Counted from the stretch's first letter, positions 1 through 7,053 are shown. The stretch is 7,650 bases of DNA from an uncultured Prevotellaceae bacterium (GCA_946187025.1 CAMHPM010000065.1:1-7650), one strand, 5' to 3'. Translations and numbers: made by a program. Notes: generated from the letters alone by a model not told the origin.

Positions 1-2105
1 GCAGGTATGAACAGGTGTGTCTCCACATCTTCCTGATTCACTTTGTATCCGGCTTCGCGCGACAGTATAACAAGTTTGCGTATCACGTCTTTCCCGCTCA
101 GATCCACACGTGGGTCGGGTTCTGAATATCCCTCGTCCTTTGCCAGTCTCACGGTTTGGCTGAATGGCATGTCGGCACTTAGGTTGTTGAATATGTAGTT
201 CAGCGTTCCGCTCAGCACGGCTTCGATTTTCAGTATCTTGTCTCCGCTGTTTATAAGGTCGTTTATGGTGTTGATGACAGGCAGTCCGGCTCCTACGTTG
301 GTCTCAAACAAGAACTTCACGCCACGTTTGCGTGCAGTGCGCTTCAGTTTTGAGTAGTTGTCGTAGTCTGACGATGCAGCAATCTTGTTGGCAGCCACGA
401 CCGAAATGCTGTGTTCGAAGAAGTCGTTGTAGAGCGATGCCACTTCGCGGCTTGCTGTGCAATCGACAAACACTGAGTTGAATATGTTCATACCTATCAC
501 CTCGTCTCTCAGCCGCTCTATGTTGCTTGGCGTGCTTTCGGCCAGCAGTTCTTTGTAGTTTTCGAGGTCGATGCCTTCGCGCTTGAATATAGCTTTCTTA
601 CTGCTGGCAATGCCCACCACGTTGAGTAGCAGGTTGCGTTCTTTCTTCAGTTTCTCGCGTTGGCTCGATATCTGTTCGATGAGGCTGTTGCCGACTGTTC
701 CCACTCCGCAGATGAAGAGGTTGAGCACTTGGTATTCCGACAAGAAGAAGCTGTCGTGAATGACGTTGAGCGACTTCCTGAGCGACTTGCTTTCCACCAC
801 GAACGATATGTTTGTCTCGCTTGCACCCTGTGCACATGCAATGACGCTGATACCGTTTCTTCCAAGTGTGCCGAATAGTTTTCCTGCAATACCAGGTGTG
901 TGCTTCATGTTTTCACCCACTACTGCCACTGTTGCCAGGTCTTTCTCTACTGTCATAGGGTACATGGCACCCATCTCTATCTCTTTGGCAAACTCGTTGT
1001 TCAGCACCTCACATGCCAGTTCGGCATCTTCGTTCCTCACACCGATTGATGTACTGTTCTCCGACGATGCCTGGCTCACCATGAACACGCTGATTTGGTT
1101 GTCGGCCAGGGTGGTGAAGATGCGTCGGTTCACACCAATCACGCCCACCATCGACAGTCCTGCCACGGTTATGAGGCTTGTGTTGTTGATTGAGCTGATG
1201 CCCTTGATGGCTCGCGTCGTATCGTGCGATTCTTGTTCTATGATTGTACCTACAGCTTCGGGGTGGAAGGTGTTTTTGATGAGTATCGGTATGTTCTTCA
1301 CACACACCGGATATATTGTCGGCGGATATACCACCTTGGCACCGAAGTTGCACAGCTCCATGGCTTCTATGTAGCTCAGTCGGTCGATGGTGTATGCCGT
1401 GTTTATCACTCGTGGGTCGGCAGTCATGAATCCGTCAACGTCGGTCCATATTTCCAGCACCTTGGCATCCAGTGCTGCAGCGATGATGCTTGCTGTGTAG
1501 TCGCTTCCGCCTCGTCCCAGGTTGGTAATCTCGCCTGTGTGTATGTCGGTCGATATGAATCCGCCGGCTATTGCCACCTTGAATTCTCCGGCCATTGCTT
1601 CGCGCACATTGCGGTTGGTCTGTTCGTCGGCCAGCAGGTTCTTGCCTTGTTTCTTTTCGGTCTTTATTATGGTCAGCGAGTCAAACCACCGTGCATCCTT
1701 TATCAGTGCGGCACAGATGCGGCTCGACATTCTTTCGCCGTAGCTCACGATGGCGTTCTGTGTCTTCTCCGACAGGTCGCGGATGAGATATACTCCTTGG
1801 TAGATGCTTTTCAGGTCCTCCAGCAGGTTGTCGATTTCTTTGAGCAGTGCAATCTTTGTCTGTGCGTTGTCAATCACCTTCTCAATCATCTCGTGGTGGC
1901 GCAACACCATCTCGTAGTACGAGTCGAGATATTTGGCATCGCCTGCCACAGCCAGCCGCGATGTGTTGATGAGTTTGTCGGTGATGCCGCCCAGGGCCGA
2001 CACTACTACAACCACAGGCTCAGTCTGTGCTTCTACTATTTTTTTTACGTTGAGTATGCTTTCAGGCGAACCTACGGACGTTCCACCAAACTTTAGTACT
2101 TTCAT
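1..2105 (-). CDS. thrA: Bifunctional aspartokinase / homoserine dehydrogenase (3' end outside the window)
   Basis: Catalyses the first step of the aspartate pathway (aspartate to aspartyl-phosphate) and the reduction of aspartate semialdehyde to homoserine, feeding threonine and methionine synthesis; cytosolic. The protein begins MKVLKFGGTSVGS, the aspartokinase nucleotide-binding start, followed by VVVVSALGGIT, SYGER, NLGRGGSDYTA (about residue 200) and TDVDGFMTADPR. Two ACT-type regulatory segments lie in the middle (around VAGLSMVGVIGV and VAVVGENMKHTPGIAG), which in this family mediate feedback inhibition, typically by threonine. Near residue 468 the dehydrogenase begins with LFICGVGTVGN, an NAD(P)-binding glycine motif, followed by AANK, SGTLNYIF and DPRVDLSGKD. 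About 701 residues are present; the family is usually about 810-820, so roughly the last 110 are beyond base 1. I see no internal stop or frameshift. The start at 2105 is fixed by the KFGGTS motif. It lies 211 bp downstream of the kinase gene and has its own promoter-like element. Confidence 0.96.
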   Translation of the reverse strand, partial: MKVLKFGGTSVGSPESILNVKKIVEAQTEPVVVVVSALGGITDKLINTSRLAVAGDAKYLDSYYEMVLRHHEMIEKVIDNAQTKIALLKEIDNLLEDLKSIYQGVYLIRDLSEKTQNAIVSYGERMSSRICAALIKDARWFDSLTIIKTEKKQGKNLLADEQTNRNVREAMAGEFKVAIAGGFISTDIHTGEITNLGRGGSDYTASIIAAALDAKVLEIWTDVDGFMTADPRVINTAYTIDRLSYIEAMELCNFGAKVVYPPTIYPVCVKNIPILIKNTFHPEAVGTIIEQESHDTTRAIKGISSINNTSLITVAGLSMVGVIGVNRRIFTTLADNQISVFMVSQASSENSTSIGVRNEDAELACEVLNNEFAKEIEMGAMYPMTVEKDLATVAVVGENMKHTPGIAGKLFGTLGRNGISVIACAQGASETNISFVVESKSLRKSLNVIHDSFFLSEYQVLNLFICGVGTVGNSLIEQISSQREKLKKERNLLLNVVGIASSKKAIFKREGIDLENYKELLAESTPSNIERLRDEVIGMNIFNSVFVDCTASREVASLYNDFFEHSISVVAANKIAASSDYDNYSKLKRTARKRGVKFLFETNVGAGLPVINTINDLINSGDKILKIEAVLSGTLNYIFNNLSADMPFSQTVRLAKDEGYSEPDPRVDLSGKDVIRKLVILSREAGYKVNQEDVETHLFIP

Positions 2106-2226
2106 GATTTGTTTTATGTTGTGTCGTTATTACTTCTGTCTTTATTGAAATATTGGATTGTTGGCAATTTGCCACACAGATTGTCCTATTATAGCTTAAT
2201 CGTACTTTTGTACTTCAAATCGACTG

Positions 2227-2256
2227 CAAAGTTACGACATTTCTGTCAATTGGCAA
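2227..2256 (-). promoter_or_regulatory. Probable thrA promoter (Bacteroidota -33/-7 type)
   Basis: On the minus strand TAACTTTG (2234-2227) matches the Bacteroidota -7 consensus TAnnTTTG. A TTG (2256-2254) lies 19 nt upstream, the expected place for the -33 box. Transcription would begin near 2220, leaving a leader of about 115 nt before the thrA ATG at 2105. Seen: motif and spacing. Inferred: activity. Confidence 0.6.
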
Positions 2257-2287
2257 TCGTTTCTGCCTGTTTTGTGACAATTGGCAG
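2244..2287. repeat. Pair of 13-bp direct repeats at the thrA promoter
   Basis: TGTCAATTGGCAA (2244-2256) and TGACAATTGGCAG (2275-2287) match at 11 of 13 positions and start 31 bp apart, about three helical turns. The first overlaps the presumed -33 box. A partial third match, TTGGCAA, lies in the leader at 2161-2167. The placement suggests a regulator binding site, but no regulator is identified. Confidence 0.45.
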
Positions 2288-2316
2288 GCTATAAGTGTGC
2301 TGTGGTATAAGTGTTT

Positions 2317-3240
2317 TTACTTTTTCAAAGTGAAGAGGAACTCGAGTCCGCCTTCGTGCGGACATCTGGCCGTGATGGTTCCTCCATGCAGTGCCACGGC
2401 GTTTTTCACGATGGCCAGTCCGAGGCCCGTTCCGCCCATGTCGCGGCTACGGCCTTGGTCTATTCGGTAGAATCGCTCGAAGATGCGTGGCAGGTGTTTT
2501 TCCGGGATGCCTGTCCCGTTGTCCTTGAATGTGAACATCCATTCGTCGTGTTGTGCCTTGGCCGTTATCTCGATGGTCTTGCCCTCGCCTGCATAGTTGA
2601 TGGCATTTTCTGTCAGGTTGCGGAATATGCTGTATATCAGCATCCGGTTGCCGCATACCTCGAGTTGCTGCGGCAGGTTGTTGTGCATGGTCATTTGCCG
2701 CCGCTTCATGTTGAGGGCCGTTTCTTGTGCTATGTCGTCAACCAGTGCTGTGATATCGACTTGCTCCTTTTTCATCATCTGTGGCGCATAGTCCATCTTG
2801 TTGAGGGTCGATATGTCGTGTAGCAGGGCGGTGAGCAGCTTGGCTTGTGAGTGGGTGCGTTGTATGAATTGCTGACGTGTGTCGTCGGTCATGTCGGGGT
2901 TGTCGAGTATGGTCTCGGTGTATCCCAGTATGCTGGCCACAGGTGTTTTCAGTTCGTGTGCTATGTTTTGTGTCAGTTCGCGGCGCATCTGGTTTTCCTT
3001 CTCTGCCTGTTCGCGGCTTATTCGTTCGTCCATTCGCCGGGCATATCTGAAGAGCAGGAATGCGAGTCCACACATCACGATGAGCGAGAACAGCATCAGG
3101 TGCCAGTCGCTCGCTTCTTTGAATGGTATGATTGATTTGCGGTCGTAGTCTTCAAACAGGATGAATACCGCTGCATATACGAGGAATATAGCCATCACGC
3201 TCAACCACATCTTGTGTCCTTCGCTTGGCTTGTGTTTCAT
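2317..3240 (-). CDS. Membrane sensor histidine kinase of a two-component system (PhoR/EnvZ-like core)
   Basis: Autophosphorylates on histidine and passes the phosphate to the response regulator encoded just upstream; inner-membrane protein of 307 aa. Two helices are visible at about residues 11-29 and 47-65, with only about 17 residues between them, so there is almost no periplasmic sensor domain. No PAS or HAMP domain is recognisable; a short linker leads to the dimerisation domain with H95 in AHELKTP. The ATPase domain shows the N box (N208-N215, NLTENAIN), G1 (D240, DNGTGIP), the F box (RIFERFYR) and G2 (GGTGLGL, 269-275). All expected catalytic motifs are present. An in-frame ATG lies 162 bp upstream, but that extension would run deep inside the response regulator gene; the start at 3240 overlaps the regulator stop as ATGA and is preceded by a good ribosome binding site. 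The phosphate signal is inferred from the neighbouring transporter. Confidence 0.95.
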   Translation of the reverse strand: MKHKPSEGHKMWLSVMAIFLVYAAVFILFEDYDRKSIIPFKEASDWHLMLFSLIVMCGLAFLLFRYARRMDERISREQAEKENQMRRELTQNIAHELKTPVASILGYTETILDNPDMTDDTRQQFIQRTHSQAKLLTALLHDISTLNKMDYAPQMMKKEQVDITALVDDIAQETALNMKRRQMTMHNNLPQQLEVCGNRMLIYSIFRNLTENAINYAGEGKTIEITAKAQHDEWMFTFKDNGTGIPEKHLPRIFERFYRIDQGRSRDMGGTGLGLAIVKNAVALHGGTITARCPHEGGLEFLFTLKK

Positions 3241-3953
3241 GGCTCTTCCTCCTCTCTGTCTGTATTGGTTTGTGTTGTGGCGAAGCAATATCCGAATCCG
3301 GTACGCGATATGAGGCATGTTCCGTATCGGCCTATCTTTTTCCTCAGGCGGGCTATGTTCACATCCACCGTGCGTTCTATCACCACCACATCGTGTGGCC
3401 ACACTTTTTCGAGCAGTTGCTGGCGGGTGAACATCTGGTCGTGGTGTCCCAGCATGAGGTATAGCAGTTCGTATTCGGTGCGTGTCAGGTCGGCTTTCCT
3501 GCCATCTACTGTCACGGTCTTGGTGCCGGTGTCGATTTCCAGCCCTTCGTATTTCATGCCGTTGTCGGCTTCGTCGGCCTGCGAGCTGCGTTTCAGCACG
3601 GCCTTCACGCGGGCTGTCACTTCGCGCACCGAGAATGGTTTTGCGATGTAGTCGTCGGCGCCGAGGCCGAATCCTTGCAGCGTGTCGTCTTCGGTGTCTT
3701 TGGCTGTGATGAATATGATGGGAATCTGTGCCGTCTGCGGGTTGGCCTTCAGCTGTCTGGCCATGTCGAATCCCGACATGCCCGGCATCATCACGTCGAG
3801 CAACATCAGGTCGCAGTTCTCAATTCCACTTCTCAGGGCTTCTTCGGCCGAGTGGGCTGTCGTGGTGGTGTAGCCGTTGGCACGCAGGTTGTACGTCAGT
3901 ATGTCGCACAAGTCGGGCTCGTCGTCAACTATCAAAATGTGTTTCGGTTCCAT
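3237..3953 (-). CDS. OmpR/PhoB-family response regulator
   Basis: DNA-binding transcription regulator of 238 aa, the partner of the overlapping kinase. The receiver domain covers about residues 1-122: acidic pair D10-D11 (LIVDDEPD), phosphoacceptor D53 (LLDVMMPG), T83 (FITA) and K105 (DDYIAKPF), all as expected for a phosphorylatable receiver. After a short linker, a winged-helix effector domain covers about 134-224, with LTRTEYELLYLML, RQQLLEKVWP, the recognition-helix segment RTVDVNIARLRKKI and the closing wing SRTGFGYCF. It ends in an acidic tail EEEEP whose codons carry the kinase ribosome binding site. The stop TGA shares bases with the kinase ATG (ATGA). Its start is 44 bp after the cotransporter stop, with no promoter motif seen between, so an operon is likely. 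It could be the PhoB equivalent given the phosphate transporter next to it, but Bacteroidota carry several similar regulators (such as RprY), so no symbol is given. Confidence 0.95.
   Translation of the reverse strand: MEPKHILIVDDEPDLCDILTYNLRANGYTTTTAHSAEEALRSGIENCDLMLLDVMMPGMSGFDMARQLKANPQTAQIPIIFITAKDTEDDTLQGFGLGADDYIAKPFSVREVTARVKAVLKRSSQADEADNGMKYEGLEIDTGTKTVTVDGRKADLTRTEYELLYLMLGHHDQMFTRQQLLEKVWPHDVVVIERTVDVNIARLRKKIGRYGTCLISRTGFGYCFATTQTNTDREEEEP
3248..3253 (-). promoter_or_regulatory. Strong Shine-Dalgarno site for the histidine kinase
   Basis: AGGAGG on the minus strand, 7 nt before the kinase ATG at 3240. It sits inside the codons for the glutamate-rich end of the response regulator. 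It supports the 3240 start and translational coupling. It stands out because the other starts here have no such site, as is usual in Bacteroidota. Confidence 0.7.
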
Positions 3954-3997
3954 TCCGTGTGCAGAGATTCGCTTTTATTTCGAAACGGCAATCATCT

Positions 3998-5668
3998 TCA
4001 TTGTCCAATCCTTGCTTCCACCACATTCACCACATAGTCGCCCAGCTTTTCGAGGTCGTTCACCATGTCGGTGTAGAGTGTACCCACGGCATAGTTGTAC
4101 ATGTGGTTGTTCACGGCTGTTATGTTTTCGTCTTTCAGTGTTTGGCGCATCTGGTTGATTTCGGTCTCTATTTCCCGGGTCTTGTCCATGCTTATGTCCT
4201 CCGCCTGTCCCTCCATCACGACGTTCATCTGTGTCAGCGCTTTGTCGGCCAGTGCCATCATCTCTTTCAGTTTTGTGTTCAGCCCTGAGCCGAATTCCAG
4301 TTTGTTGCGCAGGCGGTGTTCCATGGTCCGCGCCAGTTTGTAGTTCATGTCGCCAATCGATTCCAGCTCGTCTATTTCGCGCATCATGCGGCGCACCTTC
4401 TCCTTCGTTTCGTCGCTCAGCCGGTTTTCGCCCACTTGCTGCAGGTAGTTGGCAATCTCGATCTCTATCTTGTCGGTCGTGTCTTCTTCCTGCTCTATGC
4501 GTTTGAACAGTTCGCCGAATGTCTGCTCGTCGCTCACGTTGAGCAGGTGTACCACCATGCCAAACATCTCCTGCACCCGCTTGCCGAATGCTGCTGTCTC
4601 CTTCTGTGCCTGCAGCACTGCTATCTCTGGTGTCTGCATCAGGCCGCTCTCTATGTATTGCATGTGGAGGCCGCTCTTCTCCGGTTCCGGTTTCTCTCGT
4701 ATCACGAAGCATACAATGCGTTCAATCTGTGGCACGAACCATATCAGGATGAATGTGTTGGCCAGGTTGAAGCATGTGTGGAAGGTGGCCAGCACCACGC
4801 TCAGGTTTTCGGTTCCGCCGCCCACCATGTTGCACACTGCATCGACAAACGGATGGAACACGATGAGCATCCAGCACACACCGAAGATGTTGAAAAACAT
4901 GTGTGCAAATGCTGCCCGTCGTGCCTGTGTCGATGCCGACAGTGCAGCCACGTTGGATGTCACGGTGGTGCCAATGTTTTCGCCCATCACCAGTGCTATG
5001 CCTTGGTATATTGGCAGTGCACCGCTCGAGCATAGTATCATCGTGATGGCCATCACTGCGGCCGACGACTGCACACACATGGTCAGCACTCCGCCCATGA
5101 GGAGGAAGAGCAGTGTGGTGCCGAAGCTGTTGGGGTCGAACGAGGCAAAGAAGTTGAGCACAGCCGGGTTTTCGCCCAGGTGCATGTCCATGCCCGTCTG
5201 GCGCAGGGTGCCGAGGCCGAGGAAGAGGATTGCTATGCCGAAGAGGAATTCGCCGGTGGTGCGTTGGCGTTTCCTGTAAATCAGTATCAGGGCTATGATG
5301 AAGACCGGGAACACGATGTCGGTCACGTTAAACGAGAATCCGGCCGACATGATCCATGCCGTGAGGGTGGTGCCTATGTTGGCACCCATGATTATTGATA
5401 TGGCTTGTGCCAGGGTGAGCAGTCCGGCATTTACAAACGATACGGTCATCACCGTGGTGGCGGTCGATGACTGTACGGCTGCTGTCACACCCACACCGGT
5501 CAGCATTCCTGTCACACGGTTGGTGGTCATGCGTGCCAGCACGTGGCGAAGGCTTGGGCCGGCCAGCTTCTGCAGGCTCTCGCTCATCATCCTCATGCCG
5601 TAAATCAATAATCCCAGCGACCCTAACAGCTGCAGGGCCGCCTTCAAATAGTCTTGGTCATTTCCCAT
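3998..5668 (-). CDS. Na+/phosphate cotransporter family protein with C-terminal PhoU-like domain
   Basis: Predicted sodium-dependent phosphate symporter of the inner membrane, 556 aa. It has the two inverted Na/Pi cotransporter repeats: the first with Q66-S67-S68 (AAVQSSTATT) and GANIGTT (95-101), the second with Q200-S201-S202 (CVQSSAAVMA) and GENIGTT (229-235). The paired QSS motifs are the substrate and sodium signature of the SLC34/NptA group. Membrane segments occupy about residues 10-320. From about 350 to the end the protein is soluble, charged and helical, typical of the PhoU-like tail in bacterial members (for example around residues 431-446, EIDELESIGDMNYKLA, and 536-550, VNDLEKLGDYVVNVV). 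The frame is open for 38 more codons upstream, but MGNDQDYLKAALQLLGSLGLL at 5668 is the usual family start, and the presumed promoter lies inside the extension. It is probably the first gene of an operon with the two-component system. The exact ion or anion substrate is a family inference. Confidence 0.94.
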   Translation of the reverse strand: MGNDQDYLKAALQLLGSLGLLIYGMRMMSESLQKLAGPSLRHVLARMTTNRVTGMLTGVGVTAAVQSSTATTVMTVSFVNAGLLTLAQAISIIMGANIGTTLTAWIMSAGFSFNVTDIVFPVFIIALILIYRKRQRTTGEFLFGIAILFLGLGTLRQTGMDMHLGENPAVLNFFASFDPNSFGTTLLFLLMGGVLTMCVQSSAAVMAITMILCSSGALPIYQGIALVMGENIGTTVTSNVAALSASTQARRAAFAHMFFNIFGVCWMLIVFHPFVDAVCNMVGGGTENLSVVLATFHTCFNLANTFILIWFVPQIERIVCFVIREKPEPEKSGLHMQYIESGLMQTPEIAVLQAQKETAAFGKRVQEMFGMVVHLLNVSDEQTFGELFKRIEQEEDTTDKIEIEIANYLQQVGENRLSDETKEKVRRMMREIDELESIGDMNYKLARTMEHRLRNKLEFGSGLNTKLKEMMALADKALTQMNVVMEGQAEDISMDKTREIETEINQMRQTLKDENITAVNNHMYNYAVGTLYTDMVNDLEKLGDYVVNVVEARIGQ

Positions 5669-5741
5669 TGTGATACATATATAGTGGTTGGTAGTAATGT
5701 CGCATCTCTGTTTCCAGAGGGTGTCCGGAAACAGTATAAAT

Positions 5742-5776
5742 GTAACTTTGCATCCGATATCCAGCCGCAAAGTTAC
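5742..5776. repeat. Perfect 10-bp inverted repeat formed by two facing -7 elements
   Basis: GTAACTTTGC (5742-5751) and GCAAAGTTAC (5767-5776) are exact reverse complements separated by 15 nt. Each arm contains TAACTTTG, one on each strand, pointing at each other. The minus-strand copy has a -33-like partner and a gene in front of it; the plus-strand copy has no clear -33 box and would read only into the end of the DUF3667 gene as antisense. The repeat may be an operator, a leader hairpin, or a convergent promoter pair. Confidence 0.6.
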
Positions 5777-5799
5777 TATCAATCCTCGACTCGACGAAA
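5768..5799 (-). promoter_or_regulatory. Probable promoter of the cotransporter / two-component operon
   Basis: Minus-strand TAACTTTG (5775-5768) matches the Bacteroidota -7 element; TTTC (5799-5796) lies 20 nt upstream as an imperfect -33 box. The start of transcription would fall near 5762, giving a leader of about 95 nt before the ATG at 5668. The -7 element lies in one arm of the inverted repeat at 5742-5776. Confidence 0.55.
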
Positions 5800-5864
5800 C
5801 ATTTCATGTTACGATATTGTAACAATTTTCCGGATAAAACCATGAGTTATCAGTCTTTGAGGGG

Positions 5865-6833
5865 TTAGACGGGTGGATCGGCCTTAATCAGCTCGATGAT
5901 TGGTGGCACGATTACGTATAATAAAACGATGGTGAAAGTGATGACACCCGTGGCTAATGAGTAAACCGCGGTCATGAGCAACACCTTCCACACAGTGCGC
6001 CACAGGCCAAAGCCACAGAGCTGGTAGTAGTCGTATATCAGTATGACGAGTGCCAGGGCCGATGGTATGAAGTAAGGGTAGATTTCCGAGCTGGCGACGG
6101 ATTGTGTCAGGAGCGTGTAGGGGATGGCAATGAGCATCATCTGGCAGTCTATGAACATCTGCACATAGAAGTTTTCGATGAGTGTCAAGTGCCCCAGGCG
6201 TGGCGAACGGCGGAACACCCAGCTGGTGATGAGGATGAACACCAGGTTGTAAATCAGCAGCGACTGTTCCAGGTGGGAGTTGCTCCATGCCTGCATCTTC
6301 TTTAAGATGTCGGCCAGCGACTTCACTTGTGCTTGCATCGCTTCTTCCAATATCTTGTCGGTGGGTGTATCTGGAATGCTTTGGGTCTGATTTTGGGCCT
6401 GACTTTGGGCTATTTGGGTTCGTATGGCCTCTCCTATGTTCTGGCTGTTATCGAAATCGATGCCCAGTCCGCTAACCATCAGCGTGAAGATCAGACACAG
6501 TGCCACCAGCAGGGCGATGGGTGTGAAGTAGGCCCGGCTCTTGCCGCGCAGGTAGTCGGCTATCATATACCCGGGACGCCACAGCAGATGCCACATTGTC
6601 ACGAAGGCATTGCGGTTGCCAAGGCCCCACAGGTCCATCATGTTCAGGCCGACGGTCTTGGCGGTGAGGCGCTCGCGACCCTCCTGCAGCCCACATTGCG
6701 GACACAGGTTGCCTACATACACTTCCTTGCAGTAGGGGCATTTGTGCTCGTCTAAGCTCTTCTCGATGTGTGGCTCGTAGTGTTGCTGGTGCCACTGCAG
6801 GCGTAGCAGCCAGCGGCGTATCTTCTGTAACAT
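5865..6833 (-). CDS. DUF3667-type zinc-ribbon integral membrane protein, function unknown
   Basis: 322-aa membrane protein with an N-terminal zinc-ribbon-like motif: C32-P-Y-C35 and C44-P-Q-C47. Next comes the segment NAFVTMWHLLWRPGYMIADY (74-94) leading into RGKSRAYFTPIAL, the RPG...GK...YFNP-like pattern that I associate with the Bacteroidota DUF3667 family. Hydrophobic segments lie at about 104-124, 191-207, 226-244, 254-272 and 283-313, so about five helices. A glutamine-rich loop (AQSQAQNQTQ, 142-151) separates the first helix from the rest and probably faces one side of the membrane. No catalytic residues are recognisable; the four cysteines probably bind one zinc. The start at 6833 keeps the whole zinc ribbon and lies only 5 nt after a -7 element, so the mRNA may have almost no leader. 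It is 196 bp upstream of the cotransporter start and is probably transcribed separately. Its role is unknown; nothing ties it to phosphate uptake beyond position. Confidence 0.88.
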   Translation of the reverse strand: MLQKIRRWLLRLQWHQQHYEPHIEKSLDEHKCPYCKEVYVGNLCPQCGLQEGRERLTAKTVGLNMMDLWGLGNRNAFVTMWHLLWRPGYMIADYLRGKSRAYFTPIALLVALCLIFTLMVSGLGIDFDNSQNIGEAIRTQIAQSQAQNQTQSIPDTPTDKILEEAMQAQVKSLADILKKMQAWSNSHLEQSLLIYNLVFILITSWVFRRSPRLGHLTLIENFYVQMFIDCQMMLIAIPYTLLTQSVASSEIYPYFIPSALALVILIYDYYQLCGFGLWRTVWKVLLMTAVYSLATGVITFTIVLLYVIVPPIIELIKADPPV

Positions 6834-6838
6834 TGCTG

Positions 6839-6846
6839 CAAAGTTA
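6839..6846 (-). promoter_or_regulatory. -7 promoter element next to the DUF3667 start codon
   Basis: TAACTTTG on the minus strand (6846-6839), followed by CAGCA and then the ATG at 6833. No good -33 TTTG box is visible 19-21 nt upstream. If used, transcription would begin at or within a few bases of the start codon. Confidence 0.5.
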
Positions 6847-6913
6847 GTGAATATAATTGAAACGAATGTTAACTAATGCAAAAAAAAGTGTGTAGGAAAG
6901 TGAAATTAGCGGT

Positions 6914-6978
6914 CGCTGGGCGAGAAATCCAACATACCAGTGCAAATCGACCTGATTTGAAGGATTTCTCTCATAGCG
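6914..6978. repeat. Nested inverted repeat / potential structured hairpin
   Basis: Three stems nest around one centre. Outer: CGCT (6914-6917) with AGCG (6975-6978). Middle: GAGAAATCC (6922-6930) with GGATTTCTC (6962-6970), 9 bp perfect. Inner: CAAATC (6943-6948) with GATTTG (6954-6959), closing a 5-nt loop. The middle and inner stems are separated by a 12-nt bulge on one side and 2 nt on the other. No T tract follows, so it is not a simple terminator. It lies 81 bp upstream of the DUF3667 start on the minus strand. Confidence 0.5.
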
Positions 6979-7013
6979 GCTCACGCCTCTCTTTCCGGCA
7001 CACCCCTCTCTTA

Positions 7014-7030
7014 TCTCCCCCAAGGGGAGA
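7014..7030. repeat. 7-bp hairpin TCTCCCC-CAA-GGGGAGA
   Basis: A perfect 7-bp inverted repeat with a 3-nt loop, G/C-rich, within a C/T-rich stretch (from about 7002). No T tract follows on either strand. It could be a stable structure or part of an interspersed genomic repeat. Confidence 0.5.
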
Positions 7031-7035
7031 AGATA

Positions 7036-7047
7036 CCATCCGGATGG
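7036..7047. repeat. 12-bp perfect palindrome CCATCCGGATGG
   Basis: Perfect self-complementary 12-mer six bases after the 7014-7030 hairpin. It has the form of a dimeric protein site, but no gene start lies close enough to assign it. Confidence 0.4.
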
Positions 7048-7053
7048 CTAATC

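Larger units (their letters stand above)
2106..2316 (-). other. Intergenic spacer: thrA leader and promoter region
   Basis: This 211-bp A/T-rich spacer separates the histidine kinase stop from the thrA start. Read on the minus strand it holds two copies of a 13-bp repeat, a promoter-like element, then a leader of about 115 nt. The leader has no ATG and no run of Thr or Ile codons, so I see no classical attenuator peptide. It contains a small palindrome GGCAA-T-TTGCC (2163-2173). No convincing hairpin with a T tract ends the kinase transcript; the only candidate is a weak 5-bp GCCTG/CAGGC pair (2266-2290). Confidence 0.6.

Noticed and set aside
1224..2096. Long plus-strand open frame (290 codons) opposite thrA
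   Set aside because: It is antisense to the aspartokinase domain and its translation is rich in Cys, His, Tyr and Val with no family motif. It reflects the codon pattern of the real gene.
3241..3402. 54-residue N-terminal extension of the histidine kinase
   Set aside because: It would overlap the response regulator gene in another frame and has no hydrophobic or domain features; the ATGA overlap and AGGAGG favour 3240.
4316..5279. Plus-strand open frames of 239 and 276 codons opposite the cotransporter
   Set aside because: Both are shadows of a gene with clear QSS motifs on the minus strand; their compositions (Cys/His-rich, Met/Ser-rich) are unlike real proteins.
5669..5782. 38-residue N-terminal extension of the cotransporter
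   Set aside because: It would include the probable promoter and leader, and family members start close to the first membrane helix.
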